Source: Dongia_B sp035539075
GTDB lineage: Bacteria > Pseudomonadota > Alphaproteobacteria > Dongiales > Dongiaceae
Direction: 5' to 3'
DNA: 64,000 bases
Assembly (NCBI GenBank): GCA_035539075.1
Contig: DATLJB010000174.1
Location: forward strand, 1-64,000
Shown here: positions 41,037 through 50,193 of the stretch, piece after piece
Layout of the letters: each line of letters starts with the position of its first letter
Position numbering within the stretch: position 1 is the stretch's first letter
The notes under the pieces: model-generated
Seen by the model: only the letters and a program-made list of their open reading frames with translations
The model's database searches: none
What the model was told of the DNA's origin: nothing
Program-made: the position numbers and the translations under genes

Positions 41037-41534
41037 ATGTCACTCTCCATCAGCCTCGCCATCAATGGTCAGCCGCGTCATATTGCGCTCGACGACCCGC
41101 GCGTGACGCTGCTCGACCTCTTGCGCGAGCAGTTGGACCTCACGGGTACGAAGAAGGGCTGTGATCGCGGTCAATGCGGTGCCTGCACCGTGCTGGTCGA
41201 TGGGCGGCGCATCAATTCATGCCTCGCGCTCGTCGCGAGCCTCGACGGTGCTGAGATCACCACGATCGAAGGGCTCGCCGCAGGCGAGGTGTTGCATCCG
41301 GTACAGGCCGCCTTCATTGCACATGACGGCTTTCAATGCGGCTACTGCACGCCGGGCCAGATCATGAGCGCGATCGGTCTTATCACCGAAGGTCAAGCCG
41401 GCGACGATCCCGAGCGCATCCGCGAGTTGATGAGCGGCAATATCTGCCGTTGCGGTGCCTATCAGGGCATCACCGAAGCCGTGCTGGACGCGCAGAAAGC
41501 GCTGGCGGAACGCAAGGGGAGGGACGCGGCATGA
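41037..41534 (+). CDS. paoA: Aldehyde oxidase 2Fe-2S subunit (PaoA/xanthine dehydrogenase family)
   Basis: 165 residues from the ATG at 41037, with GGAG upstream (an ATG at 41025 overlaps it). Two 2Fe-2S clusters are predicted: the plant-ferredoxin type with C42, C47, C50 and C62 (GCDRGQCGACTV), and the helical domain with C101, C104, C137 and C139 (CGYCTPGQ, CRCG). It passes electrons from the molybdenum centre to the FAD subunit. The E. coli PaoA is exported by a Tat signal; this one has none, so the enzyme is probably cytoplasmic. Coupled to the next gene by ATGA. Confidence 0.92.
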   Translation: MSLSISLAINGQPRHIALDDPRVTLLDLLREQLDLTGTKKGCDRGQCGACTVLVDGRRINSCLALVASLDGAEITTIEGLAAGEVLHPVQAAFIAHDGFQCGYCTPGQIMSAIGLITEGQAGDDPERIRELMSGNICRCGAYQGITEAVLDAQKALAERKGRDAA

Positions 41535-42604
41535 ACCGGTTCGACTATATCCGGCCGGCCAGCGTGCCGGAGGCGATAGCGGCTGGGGCCGCGCCGGGTT
41601 CCGTCTATCTGGCGGCCGGCACCAATCTGCTCGACCTGATGAAAGGGGCCGTCGCGCAGCCCGAACGGATCGTTGATATCACGCGGCTGCCTGGCCTCGA
41701 TCGCATCGACTGGCTGCCGGGTGGCGACGTGCGTATCGGCGCGCTGGTCCGCAACGCGGACCTTGCCTATGACATGCGCTTCGCGCGCACGTTCCCCGCT
41801 GTCGCCGAAGCGCTGCTTTCGGGCGCCTCGCCGCAGCTCCGCAACGCGGCGACGGTGGGTGGCAATCTCATGCAACGCACGCGTTGCGCCTATTTCCATG
41901 ATTTGGCCAGCGCCTGCAACCGCCGCGCACCGGGCTCGGGCTGTGATGCCCGCGACGGCGAGAATCGTCTTCATGCCGTGCTCGGCTGGAGTGAGAGCTG
42001 CGTCGCCACCCACCCTTCCGACTTCAGTGTTCCGCTGGTGGCGCTCGATGCCGTGATCGAGGTCGAAGGCCCGGCCGGCGCGCGCGAGATTGCCGTCGCC
42101 GCGCTGCACAGCCTGCCCGGTACCACGCCGGAGCGGGAAACCGTACTTGCGCCCGGCGAACTCATTCTCGCTCTGCGAATTCCGGTCCGGGCGGCGGCCT
42201 TTGCGCGCCATGCGCGCTATCTGAAGCTGCGCGAACGTGCCTCTTATGCATTTGCCGTGGTCTCGGCTGCTGCCGCACTCGAACTGGAGGCTGGTGTCAT
42301 CCGCGAGGCGCGTATCGCGCTGGGCGGCGTGGCGGCGAAGCCTTGGAGGGCAAACGAGGCAGAGCTTTCGCTTGCGGGCATAAACCCCACCCGGGAGGCT
42401 TTCCTGAAGGCGGCGGAACTGGCGCTCGCCGAAGCGCGTCCTTCCGGCGATAACGCCTTCAAGATCGAACTCGCCCGCCGCATCGTCATGCGTGCCTTGA
42501 CCCTCGCCTTGGAGGGAACGCCGGCGGTCATGCCGGCGTTGCCCGCCTCGCCCTTCTCGGCAATCCCGGAAGCGAAACTCTTCGGAGCGAACCATGTCGC
42601 CTGA
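41531..42604 (+). CDS. paoB: Aldehyde oxidase FAD subunit (PaoB-like)
   Basis: 357 residues starting at 41531 inside the preceding stop; the longer open frame from 41336 is a shadow of paoA. FAD-binding motifs include YLAAGTNLLDLMKG and NAATVGGNLMQRTRC. Four cysteines in the loop C119, C129, C138 and C157 match the extra 4Fe-4S cluster that distinguishes PaoB from other molybdo-flavoproteins. It accepts electrons and passes them to the final acceptor. Overlaps paoC by 11 bases. Confidence 0.92.
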   Translation: MNRFDYIRPASVPEAIAAGAAPGSVYLAAGTNLLDLMKGAVAQPERIVDITRLPGLDRIDWLPGGDVRIGALVRNADLAYDMRFARTFPAVAEALLSGASPQLRNAATVGGNLMQRTRCAYFHDLASACNRRAPGSGCDARDGENRLHAVLGWSESCVATHPSDFSVPLVALDAVIEVEGPAGAREIAVAALHSLPGTTPERETVLAPGELILALRIPVRAAAFARHARYLKLRERASYAFAVVSAAAALELEAGVIREARIALGGVAAKPWRANEAELSLAGINPTREAFLKAAELALAEARPSGDNAFKIELARRIVMRALTLALEGTPAVMPALPASPFSAIPEAKLFGANHVA

Positions 42605-44849
42605 TACGACTTCTCCATTTCCCCAACGCCATCGGCATGGCTCCAATGCGGGCCAGCCTCTCACGCGCCGCGATGGTGTGCTCAAGGTCACGGGACGTGC
42701 GACCTATGCGGCCGACAATCATCCCGCCGGCATGCTCTATGCCGTCATGGCGGTCAGCCGCATCGCGCGCGGCCGGGTGAGCGCGCTCGACGTCGAGGCC
42801 GCCAAGGCCCATCCCGGGGTCGTCGAGGTCCTGACGCCGGCCAACCGGCCGCCGCTGGCCCATGATCCGGACGAGAAGATGGCGCCTTTTGGTTTTCGCG
42901 TGGAGGTGTTGCAGGATAACTCCGTGCGTTACGTCAACCAGCCGATTGCACTGGTGATTGCCGAGACACTCGAGGCGGCGACGGAAGGTGCCGTGCTGCT
43001 CAATCCGCAATACGAGGTCGAGCCTGCCCGTACCGGGCGCGGGAACGGCGAACGCTTCGATCCCGAAGTGGTTGGTGTCGGCTCTGCGGCGCGCACGGTA
43101 TATGGTGACGTCGAGGCCGGCCTTGCTGCTGCCGCGCATGTGCTAGAGGCCGAATATGTCACGCCGGCGCAGTATCACAACGCGATGGAACCGCATGCGG
43201 TCGTTGCCGCGTGGGATGGTGATCGGGTGACGCTCGACATGCCTAACCAGGCGATGGCGCTGAGCTGCAAATTCTACGCTGCCTTTTTCGGCATTCCGGC
43301 CGAGAATGTGCTGATCCGTTCACCCTTCCTGGGCGGCGGCTTCGGTTCTAAGGCCATCCTCAACGGACCGCAGATCCTGGCGATCCTCGCCGCGCGCATG
43401 CTGAAACGACCGGTCAAGCTGGCGATCACCCGCGCGCAGATGTATGGCCCCGTCGGACATCGCGGCCGCACCTGGCAGAAGCTGCGCCTTGGCATGGATG
43501 CGCAGGGCCGCCTCACCGCGCTGCATCACCATGTCCTCGCCGCAACCTCCAGCTTCGACGACTTCCTTGAGCCGGCAGCCAACGCATCGCTGCCGCTCTA
43601 TGCCAGCCCGGCAATTCGCGCCGAGCACGAAGGCTTGCGTCTGGATATCGGCACACCGGGGCCGATGCGGGCGCCGGGCGAGGCGTCCGGCTCGGCAGCG
43701 CTGGAAGTCGCGATGGACGAGGCGGCTGAGGCCTGCGGCATGGATCCGCTCGATTTCCGCCTCGCCAACTACGCGGAGACGGAGCCCGGCACCGGCAGGC
43801 CATTTTCCTCCAAGGCTCTGCGTGACTGTTATGCCCAGGGCGCGGAGCGCTTCGGCTGGTCCGGCCGGCCGCTGAAACCGCGCCAAATGCGCGACAAGGA
43901 CGGCTTCCTCGTCGGCTGGGGCATGGGGACGGCGCTTTTCCACTGCCCCCATTTTCCGGCGGAGGCGCGTGTCACATTGCGTGCCGATGGCTCCGCGCTG
44001 GTGGAGACGGCGGGTGCCGATATGGGGCAGGGCGCCTGGACGGCCCTTGCCCAGATCGCGGCGGAAGCGATCGGCCTTGATCCCGACCAAGTGGAGCTCC
44101 ATTCCGGCATTTCGACCCTGCCCGATGGCGGCATCGCCGGTGGTTCGGCCCATACGGCCAGCGCCGGGCTGGCGCTGCACAATGCTGGCGAGGATGCAAT
44201 CACCCAGCTTGCGGCATTAGCCGCTTCAGACCCCGCTTCGCCGCTCTTCGGTACGGGCAATGTCGGCGTGGTCGCGCGTTCCGGCCGACTTCACCGCCTC
44301 GATGACGAAGCCCGCAGCGAGAGCTATGTCGATATCCTCGTTCGTGCCGGTCGCGCGGATGTGGTCGGCACGGCCAAAGCAGCACGCGACCCGGCGGTCA
44401 CGGCGGCCCATGCGATGTTTTCACACGGCGCCGTCTTCGCCGAGGTGAAGGTCGATCCCGATCTCGGCCAGGTGCGCGTCACGCGCCTTGTCGGTGCTTT
44501 TGCGGCCGGACGCATCATCAACCCCCGCCTGGTGCGCAGCCAGTATTTCGGCGGCATGATCTGGGGCATCTCCTTCGCGTTGCAGGAGGAGGCGATCGCC
44601 GATCGCAGGACGGGCCGCATCATGAACGGCGACCTTGCCGAATATCACGTTCCGGTCAATGCGGATGTGCCCACGCTCGATGCCATCCTGGTCCCCGAGG
44701 ATGATCCTTACGTCAATCCGCTCGGTATCAAAGGTGTTGGCGAGATCGGCGTTACCGGTACGGTGGGCGCCATTGCCAACGCGGTCTGGCATGCGACAGG
44801 CGTGCGCGTGCGGCGCTTCCCGATCCGGATCGAGGATCTGGTGATCTAG
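42594..44849 (+). CDS. paoC: Aldehyde oxidase molybdenum-cofactor subunit (PaoC-like)
   Basis: 751 residues, full length for the family. It has the conserved blocks TGRATYAADN, AEYVTPAQYHNAMEPHA, SPFLGGGFGSK and GADMGQGAWT around the molybdopterin site, and the catalytic glutamate E717 in GIKGVGEIGVTG. It oxidises aldehydes to acids using water. A maturation protein (PaoD/XdhC type) normally follows; the next 315 bases hold none, so insertion of the cofactor must rely on a gene elsewhere. Confidence 0.93.
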   Translation: MSPDTTSPFPQRHRHGSNAGQPLTRRDGVLKVTGRATYAADNHPAGMLYAVMAVSRIARGRVSALDVEAAKAHPGVVEVLTPANRPPLAHDPDEKMAPFGFRVEVLQDNSVRYVNQPIALVIAETLEAATEGAVLLNPQYEVEPARTGRGNGERFDPEVVGVGSAARTVYGDVEAGLAAAAHVLEAEYVTPAQYHNAMEPHAVVAAWDGDRVTLDMPNQAMALSCKFYAAFFGIPAENVLIRSPFLGGGFGSKAILNGPQILAILAARMLKRPVKLAITRAQMYGPVGHRGRTWQKLRLGMDAQGRLTALHHHVLAATSSFDDFLEPAANASLPLYASPAIRAEHEGLRLDIGTPGPMRAPGEASGSAALEVAMDEAAEACGMDPLDFRLANYAETEPGTGRPFSSKALRDCYAQGAERFGWSGRPLKPRQMRDKDGFLVGWGMGTALFHCPHFPAEARVTLRADGSALVETAGADMGQGAWTALAQIAAEAIGLDPDQVELHSGISTLPDGGIAGGSAHTASAGLALHNAGEDAITQLAALAASDPASPLFGTGNVGVVARSGRLHRLDDEARSESYVDILVRAGRADVVGTAKAARDPAVTAAHAMFSHGAVFAEVKVDPDLGQVRVTRLVGAFAAGRIINPRLVRSQYFGGMIWGISFALQEEAIADRRTGRIMNGDLAEYHVPVNADVPTLDAILVPEDDPYVNPLGIKGVGEIGVTGTVGAIANAVWHATGVRVRRFPIRIEDLVI

Positions 44850-45164
44850 CGACGGCCGCCTTACCGAGATATATCTGGACAAGGCCCAAAGGCCGGGCGG
44901 CGACCGATCCTCGGCGCTGCTCGGCCGAGCCCCCTGCCGCCCTTGGCAGACGGGACCGATCGGGACGGCCGCATCCTGCAGGCGGGGTCCGGCAAAGGTC
45001 TCCATGATCGACTGATCGACGCCTTCATAGCCGGCTTCATCGGCAATTCCAATTTCCGCGAGGGCCGGGTTCTGCACCCGGCGAAGTAAGGGCGGGCGCC
45101 TCGCCTAGCCGGCGAAGAGATCGTTGCGCTTCCCTTATCCGCGAGTCTGAAGCCGGCCGGGCCC
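44850..45164. other. Intergenic region after the aldehyde oxidase genes
   Basis: About 315 GC-rich bases between converging genes. ORFs cross it but none starts with a ribosome-binding site or has a motif. No paoD-like remnant is apparent. Confidence 0.35.
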
Positions 45165-45911
45165 TCAGCCGGCATTGGGCGGAATCCTGCGCGGCCGTCT
45201 GAATTTCATGCGCTTCAGGTCGTGCAGCATTTCCGCCACCTCGACCGCCGGTATGAAATGAGCCACCGGCGGGGTAAGACGTTCGACGTTGCCCGCGGCG
45301 ACAATGGCATTTCGCTTCGGCAGCCCGACGGTATCGAGCACCACGGATCGCCATCCGATGGCGCTGAGACGAGCCGAAATTATATCGGCGCGAAAGTCGA
45401 GGTCATGTTCGGCCAGGGTATTGATGAGGATCGATCCGCCGGGACGGAGCGCCCTGTCGGCAGCCTGAAAAAAAGCGTGCGAGCATATATGGTCGGGAAT
45501 CTGCTCGCCGATGAAGGCATCGACGACGACTGCATCGAATGCCGCCCTGTTCTGATCCAGGAATGCCAAGCCATCGGCGACGTGGCAGGCCACTTCGAAG
45601 GGCAGCGCGAAATAGCGTTTCGCAATGGTGATGGCATGCGGGTCGTCATCGACGATGACGACTGTCTGCCCCGCCCGCACCAGCATCGTTCCCAACGTCC
45701 CCCCGCCGCAACCGATCATCAGGATGTGTTGCGCTTGCTGCTGAAACAGCAGGTCGTAGATTGCATGAATATAGGGTGCGAGGCTGATGCCGTTCCGGTC
45801 GGCCTCACTTTGGCAGCTATCGCCGTGATAGTAAAAGACGGAACCGGTGGCTCGGTTCATCACGACCCGCGCATCCCCGAATTCGGTCTGGCGCCTTGCA
45901 AGGGTGATCAT
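45165..45911 (-). CDS. Spermidine-synthase-like methyltransferase-fold protein
   Basis: 248 residues from the ATG at 45911; the open frame reaches 46178 but the extension is Arg/Pro-rich and unlike the family. The Rossmann fold is clear: ILMIGCGGGTLGTML (motif I), TVVIVDDDPHAI and FDAVVVDAFIGEQIP. It resembles the catalytic domain of spermidine synthases, which transfer an aminopropyl group, and the many uncharacterised relatives fused to or located beside membrane proteins. No strong ribosome-binding site is seen. Function is not proven; polyamine synthesis is one option. Confidence 0.75.
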   Translation of the reverse strand: MITLARRQTEFGDARVVMNRATGSVFYYHGDSCQSEADRNGISLAPYIHAIYDLLFQQQAQHILMIGCGGGTLGTMLVRAGQTVVIVDDDPHAITIAKRYFALPFEVACHVADGLAFLDQNRAAFDAVVVDAFIGEQIPDHICSHAFFQAADRALRPGGSILINTLAEHDLDFRADIISARLSAIGWRSVVLDTVGLPKRNAIVAAGNVERLTPPVAHFIPAVEVAEMLHDLKRMKFRRPRRIPPNAG

Positions 45912-46257
45912 CGGAGGTTTCGCTGTTGAAGTTGCTCGGGCTGCGGCGAAAGGGGGACGGCATTGCCTTTTACAGCGAGGCGGTCGCCGTCGGGGCAGCG
46001 GTCTGGACGGTCTCCTGACGTGCCAGCTTCCGCGACCGGGGCGCTGCGAGCTGCCGCTGGCGCTTTCTGGGAATCTCATCGGCCTGCATTCGGCTTGCCC
46101 CGGCAAAGTCAGCAAGGCGAAATCTGTAAGACCGGAAGCGCGCAGTTTTTGGCAAGAGGGTGATATATAAAACATCAATAGAGATACTTGAATGCCCTAT
46201 ATCTGCATGTTAAAGTCTAAGTTAGATATACAAAATATTTTAATAAATGGAAATACC
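45912..46257. other. Divergent upstream region of the spermidine-synthase-like and XRE genes
   Basis: About 345 bases. The right end (46160-46255) is strikingly AT-rich against the GC-rich surroundings and should contain the promoter for the XRE gene and possibly the Ehr-type operon. No gene seen. Confidence 0.4.
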
Positions 46258-46566
46258 ATGATAACGGCGGCGCAATTGCGGGCGGCACGCGCCCTCCTTG
46301 GCATTGATCAGCGAGAGCTAGCGGAACTGGCCGACCTCTCGGTGCCGACGATCCAGCGCATGGAGGCCAGCGAAGGTGTCGTCCGAGGGACCGTTGATTC
46401 ATTGATGAAACTGGTTGGCGCCCTCGAGGCATCGGGCGTCGAGCTGATTGCAGAAGGTGCGCCCAGTCAGGCCGGCGGGCGGGGTGTGCGGTTGAAGGAG
46501 CGCGCGGTGGCCGGCAAGCCGCAGCGAGGGAAAAGTGCGAAACCTGCCCCGGCGCGGGTAGCGTAA
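46258..46566 (+). CDS. XRE-family transcriptional regulator
   Basis: 102 residues from the ATG at 46258, preceded by a weak TGGAAA; upstream in-frame ATG codons are in AT-rich leader DNA. Residues 4-58 are a Cro/CI helix-turn-helix (TAAQLRAARALLGIDQRELA, then LSVPTIQRMEAS). The C-terminal tail is basic and probably disordered. It lies 11 bases ahead of the hyfB-like gene, so it likely heads the membrane-complex operon and controls it. Confidence 0.85.
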   Translation: MITAAQLRAARALLGIDQRELAELADLSVPTIQRMEASEGVVRGTVDSLMKLVGALEASGVELIAEGAPSQAGGRGVRLKERAVAGKPQRGKSAKPAPARVA

Positions 46567-46577
46567 GGCGAGGTATC

Positions 46578-48581
46578 ATGCCGCCTGTCATTGCCTTGGA
46601 TTGCGTGGCTGCCTTTCTATGCATCGCCGTTCTTGCCGTGATCATCGCAAGATCCGCGGCGGCATCGCGCATCGTCTACGGCGCCACCTTCATCGTCGCC
46701 GTCATTGCCGTTGCGACCGCCTGTGCGCAATCGGCGGCCGGCGCCTGGGAAATTTCACTGCCACTGGGGATTCCCTGGATTGGCGCCCATCTTCGGATCG
46801 ATGCTCTTGCGGCGTTTTTCCTGATCGTCATCAATCTTGGTGGCGCTGCGGCCAGTCTCTACGCGCTTGGCTACGGGCAGCACGAGGAGGCACCGCATCG
46901 CGTCCTGCCTTTTTTTGCCGCATTCCTCGCGGGAATGAATCTTGTCGTGATGGCCGACGACGCCTTCACCTTTCTCCTGGCCTGGGAGTTCATGTCCCTG
47001 GCGTCCTGGGCGCTCGTCGTCTCGCATCAGCAGGAGCCGGCCAATATACGCGCAGGCTACATCTATCTCGTGATGGCCAGCTTCGGCACGCTATGCCTGC
47101 TCTTGGCCTTCGGCCTGCTTGCGGGGACAGATGGCGGCTATGCCTTCTCCGCGATACGCGCCAGCCATCCCTCGACCTATCTGGCGGCCGCCGTTCTCAT
47201 CCTGGCGCTTATCGGGACCGGCTCCAAGGCCGGCTTGATACCGCTTCATGTCTGGTTGCCGCTGGCGCACCCGGCCGCGCCGAGCCACGTGTCGGGCTTG
47301 ATGAGCGGCGTCATGACGAAGGTGGCGATCTACGGTTTCCTGCGTATCGTCTTTGATCTGCTGGGAACGCCCGATTGGTGGTGGAGCGTCATCGTGCTCG
47401 CTTTGGGCGGCATCACCGCGGTCCTCGGTGTTCTTTATGCGCTGATGCAGCAGGACCTCAAGCGACTCCTGGCCTACAGCACCGTGGAGAATGTCGGCAT
47501 CATCTTCATCGGCCTTGGGCTCGCCCTGGCTTTTCGCGCCAATAGCATGAACTGGGCGGCGGCCGTGGCCCTGACTGCGGCCCTGCTGCATGTCCTCAAC
47601 CATATGCTGTTCAAGAATCTGCTGTTCTTCGGCGCCGGGGCCGTCCTGACATCCACCGGCCTGCGCGACATCGAACAGCTTGGCGGCCTCATCCACCGGA
47701 TGCCTGCAACCAGCTTCACCTTCCTGGTGGGAGCGGCCGCGATCTCCGCTTTGCCGCCGCTCAACGGCTTCGTCTCCGAATGGCTGACCTTCCAGGCAGT
47801 TCTATTGAGCCCGCAGATTCCGCAATGGGGCCTGAAGCTGATTATTCCGGCGGTCGGCGCGTTGCTGGCCCTGGCGGCAGCACTTGCCGGCGGCTGCTTC
47901 ATACGCGCTTTCGGCATCGCCTTTCTTGGGCGCCCGCGATCGGACGCCGCGGCGCGGGCCGGGGAAGTTGACCGCTTCTCGATCGCCGCGATGTCGGCTC
48001 TGGCTTTCCTGTGCCTGCTGACCGGCGTGCTTCCGGGTCTCTTCATCGATCGTCTGGCGCCGGTCATTCAATTGCTGACCGGCGGCCAGATGCCGCATCA
48101 GCTCTCAATCCCCTGGCTTTCCATCGTTCCCATCGCCGAAAGCCGCAGCTCCTATAACGGGCTGCTGGTCTTTCTGTTCATTGCCGTCTCCACATCGCTT
48201 GCGGTCCTGGGCATTCATCGCCTGGCTTCCCGCGCCGTGCGGCGATCGGCAGCCTGGGACTGCGGATTTCCGGACGCCAACCCCGCAACGCAATATTCCG
48301 GCAGCAGCTTTGCTCAGCCTATTCGACGCGTCTTCGGGTCGACGGTGTTTCGGGCGCGCGAGAACATTCACATGCCGGCGCCGGGCGATAACGGACCGGC
48401 AAGCTTCACGGTGGTGGTGCGGGATCTCATCTGGGACTTGATCTATGTCCCGATTGCCCGCGCCGTCGGATGGTTGGCGGACCGGCTGAACTATTTCCAG
48501 TTCCTGACGATCAGGCGTTATCTCAGCCTCGTCTTTCTCGCTCTTGTGTCGCTTCTGTTGATATTGGCGATCTGGTCATGA
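46578..48581 (+). CDS. hyfB: HyfB-like proton-translocating membrane subunit
   Basis: 667 residues with about 15 membrane segments, the length of E. coli HyfB. It has the NuoL/M/N antiporter-like core (WEFMSLASWALVVSH, a lysine in GTGSKAGLIPLHVWLPLAHPAAP, and YSTVENVGIIFIGLG), where charged residues carry protons through the membrane. The C-terminal part has the CGF motif (WDCGFPDAN) typical of HyfB/HycC. It is the first subunit of a six-gene complex with ATGA overlap to the next gene. Confidence 0.92.
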   Translation: MPPVIALDCVAAFLCIAVLAVIIARSAAASRIVYGATFIVAVIAVATACAQSAAGAWEISLPLGIPWIGAHLRIDALAAFFLIVINLGGAAASLYALGYGQHEEAPHRVLPFFAAFLAGMNLVVMADDAFTFLLAWEFMSLASWALVVSHQQEPANIRAGYIYLVMASFGTLCLLLAFGLLAGTDGGYAFSAIRASHPSTYLAAAVLILALIGTGSKAGLIPLHVWLPLAHPAAPSHVSGLMSGVMTKVAIYGFLRIVFDLLGTPDWWWSVIVLALGGITAVLGVLYALMQQDLKRLLAYSTVENVGIIFIGLGLALAFRANSMNWAAAVALTAALLHVLNHMLFKNLLFFGAGAVLTSTGLRDIEQLGGLIHRMPATSFTFLVGAAAISALPPLNGFVSEWLTFQAVLLSPQIPQWGLKLIIPAVGALLALAAALAGGCFIRAFGIAFLGRPRSDAAARAGEVDRFSIAAMSALAFLCLLTGVLPGLFIDRLAPVIQLLTGGQMPHQLSIPWLSIVPIAESRSSYNGLLVFLFIAVSTSLAVLGIHRLASRAVRRSAAWDCGFPDANPATQYSGSSFAQPIRRVFGSTVFRARENIHMPAPGDNGPASFTVVVRDLIWDLIYVPIARAVGWLADRLNYFQFLTIRRYLSLVFLALVSLLLILAIWS

Positions 48582-49531
48582 TGCTGACGGATTTGATTGT
48601 TCAAGGCACGCAGATGGCGCTCGTATTGGCGCTGGCCCCGCTTTTGACTGGGCTGTCGCGGAAATTCAGGGCGCATCTTCTCAGCAGGCAGGGACCTTCT
48701 ATCTTCCAGCCGTATCGCGACCTCCTGCGCCTGTTGCGCAAGGACGTTGTGCTTGCCGAAAATGCCTCCTGGCTCTTTCGCGTCGCACCATATCTCATCT
48801 TCGCAACGACCTGGGTCGCGGCTGCTCTGGTGCCGACTTTCGCCACCGGCCTGCTGTTCAGCTGGTCGGCCGACCTGATTGCGATTATCGCGCTTCTGGG
48901 CAGCGCACGTTTCTTCCTGGCACTCGCCGGCCTCGATGTCGGCACCAGCTTCGGCGGCATCGGTTCAAGCCGGGAGGTGCTGATTGCCTCTCTCGCCGAG
49001 CCGGCGATGATGATGATCGTTTTTTCCCTGGCCCTCATTGCCGGATCGACCCAGTTGTCGACCATGGCCGACTTCATGTTATCGCCGGCTGTCGGCTTGC
49101 GGGTTTCTCTGGGCTTGGCCCTGATCGCGCTGGTCATGGTTGCGATCGCTGAAAACGCACGCATCCCCGTCGATAACCCCGCCACGCATCTCGAATTGAC
49201 CATGGTGCACGAGGCAATGGTGCTGGAATATTCCGGACGGCACCTCGCCATGATCGAACTGGCCGCTGCTTTGAAGCTGCAGCTGTATATCGCGCTGATC
49301 ATCTGCCTGTTCGTTCCCTGGGGCATTGCCCGCGGCGACGCAAGCATCGTCTCCTGCGCTATCGGTGCAGTGGCCTTCGTGCTGAAGATCGTAATTGCCG
49401 CATTCCTTCTTGCCCTGTTCGAGACCGCCATCGCCAAGATGCGGGTTTTCCGCGTTCCCAATTTCCTGGGGGCCGCGCTCATGCTCAGCCTCCTTGGGAC
49501 TCTGCTGCTGTTCGTTTCGAGGAGCCTCTGA
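48578..49531 (+). CDS. hyfC: HyfC-like (NuoH-type) membrane subunit
   Basis: 317 residues, about eight membrane segments. The conserved NuoH/HyfC elements are GPSIFQPYRDLLRLLRK near residue 41 and the acidic ENARIPVDNPATHLELTMVHEAMVLEY region, which links the peripheral arm to the proton channel. Starts inside the hyfB stop (ATGA) and ends one base into the next start. Confidence 0.92.
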   Translation: MMLTDLIVQGTQMALVLALAPLLTGLSRKFRAHLLSRQGPSIFQPYRDLLRLLRKDVVLAENASWLFRVAPYLIFATTWVAAALVPTFATGLLFSWSADLIAIIALLGSARFFLALAGLDVGTSFGGIGSSREVLIASLAEPAMMMIVFSLALIAGSTQLSTMADFMLSPAVGLRVSLGLALIALVMVAIAENARIPVDNPATHLELTMVHEAMVLEYSGRHLAMIELAAALKLQLYIALIICLFVPWGIARGDASIVSCAIGAVAFVLKIVIAAFLLALFETAIAKMRVFRVPNFLGAALMLSLLGTLLLFVSRSL

Positions 49532-50193
49532 TGCTCGGCCTCCAGTTCGATGTTGCGCACTTGCTGGCCGGTGGCCTGGTCCTTCTAAGCTTCTTGATGC
49601 TCTACCAGGACAGGCTCTATTCGCTTCTCAACGTCTTCGCCTTGCATTCGATCGTGCTCTCGCTGTCGGTCGCTTGGCAGGCTTATGTCCAGAATGCGCC
49701 TCATCTCTATATAACCGCTTCAATTGCCCTGCTTTTCAAGGGTGTCGCCATTCCCGTTGCGCTCCATCGCATGATCGTGCGGCTTGGTATTCACCGCGAA
49801 ATCGAAACAGTGGTTGGGGTGGGGCTGACGATGCTGGCGGGCATGGCGCTCGTCGGGCTTTCCATGGTGGTCATGTTGCGGATCACGCCGGGCGCGGATG
49901 CTTTGGCGCGGGAAGATCTTGCCTTCGCCCTTGCCGTGATCCTTATCGGCTTGCTGGTCATGGTGACGCGGCGCAATGCCGTCGGCCAGGTGGTCGGTTT
50001 CATGTCGCTTGAGAACGGGCTCGTCCTCGCCGCAACCGGCGCCAAAGGGATGCCGCTAGTCGTCGAAATCAGCGTCGCCTTCTCCGTGCTGATCGCCTTC
50101 ATCGTTATCGGCATCTTCCTTTTCCGTATCAGGGAGCGCTTCGATACGGTTGATATCGGTGCCCTCGACCAGTTCCGGGGAGAGCGTCGATGA
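49531..50193 (+). CDS. hyfE: HyfE-like membrane subunit
   Basis: 220 residues with about seven membrane segments, equal in length to E. coli HyfE (216). The segment KGVAIPVALHRMI and VGFMSLENGLVLAATG match the HyfE/NuoK-like fold. It forms part of the membrane domain. Overlaps hyfC by one base and hyfF by four. Confidence 0.88.
   Translation: MLGLQFDVAHLLAGGLVLLSFLMLYQDRLYSLLNVFALHSIVLSLSVAWQAYVQNAPHLYITASIALLFKGVAIPVALHRMIVRLGIHREIETVVGVGLTMLAGMALVGLSMVVMLRITPGADALAREDLAFALAVILIGLLVMVTRRNAVGQVVGFMSLENGLVLAATGAKGMPLVVEISVAFSVLIAFIVIGIFLFRIRERFDTVDIGALDQFRGERR

Noticed and set aside
41462..42691. 409-codon minus-strand ORF
   Set aside because: Antisense to the aldehyde oxidase FAD subunit, Arg-rich and without motifs.
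45912..46178. N-terminal extension of the spermidine-synthase-like protein
   Set aside because: Arg/Pro-rich translation of upstream DNA unlike the family; the ATG at 45911 fits the domain start.
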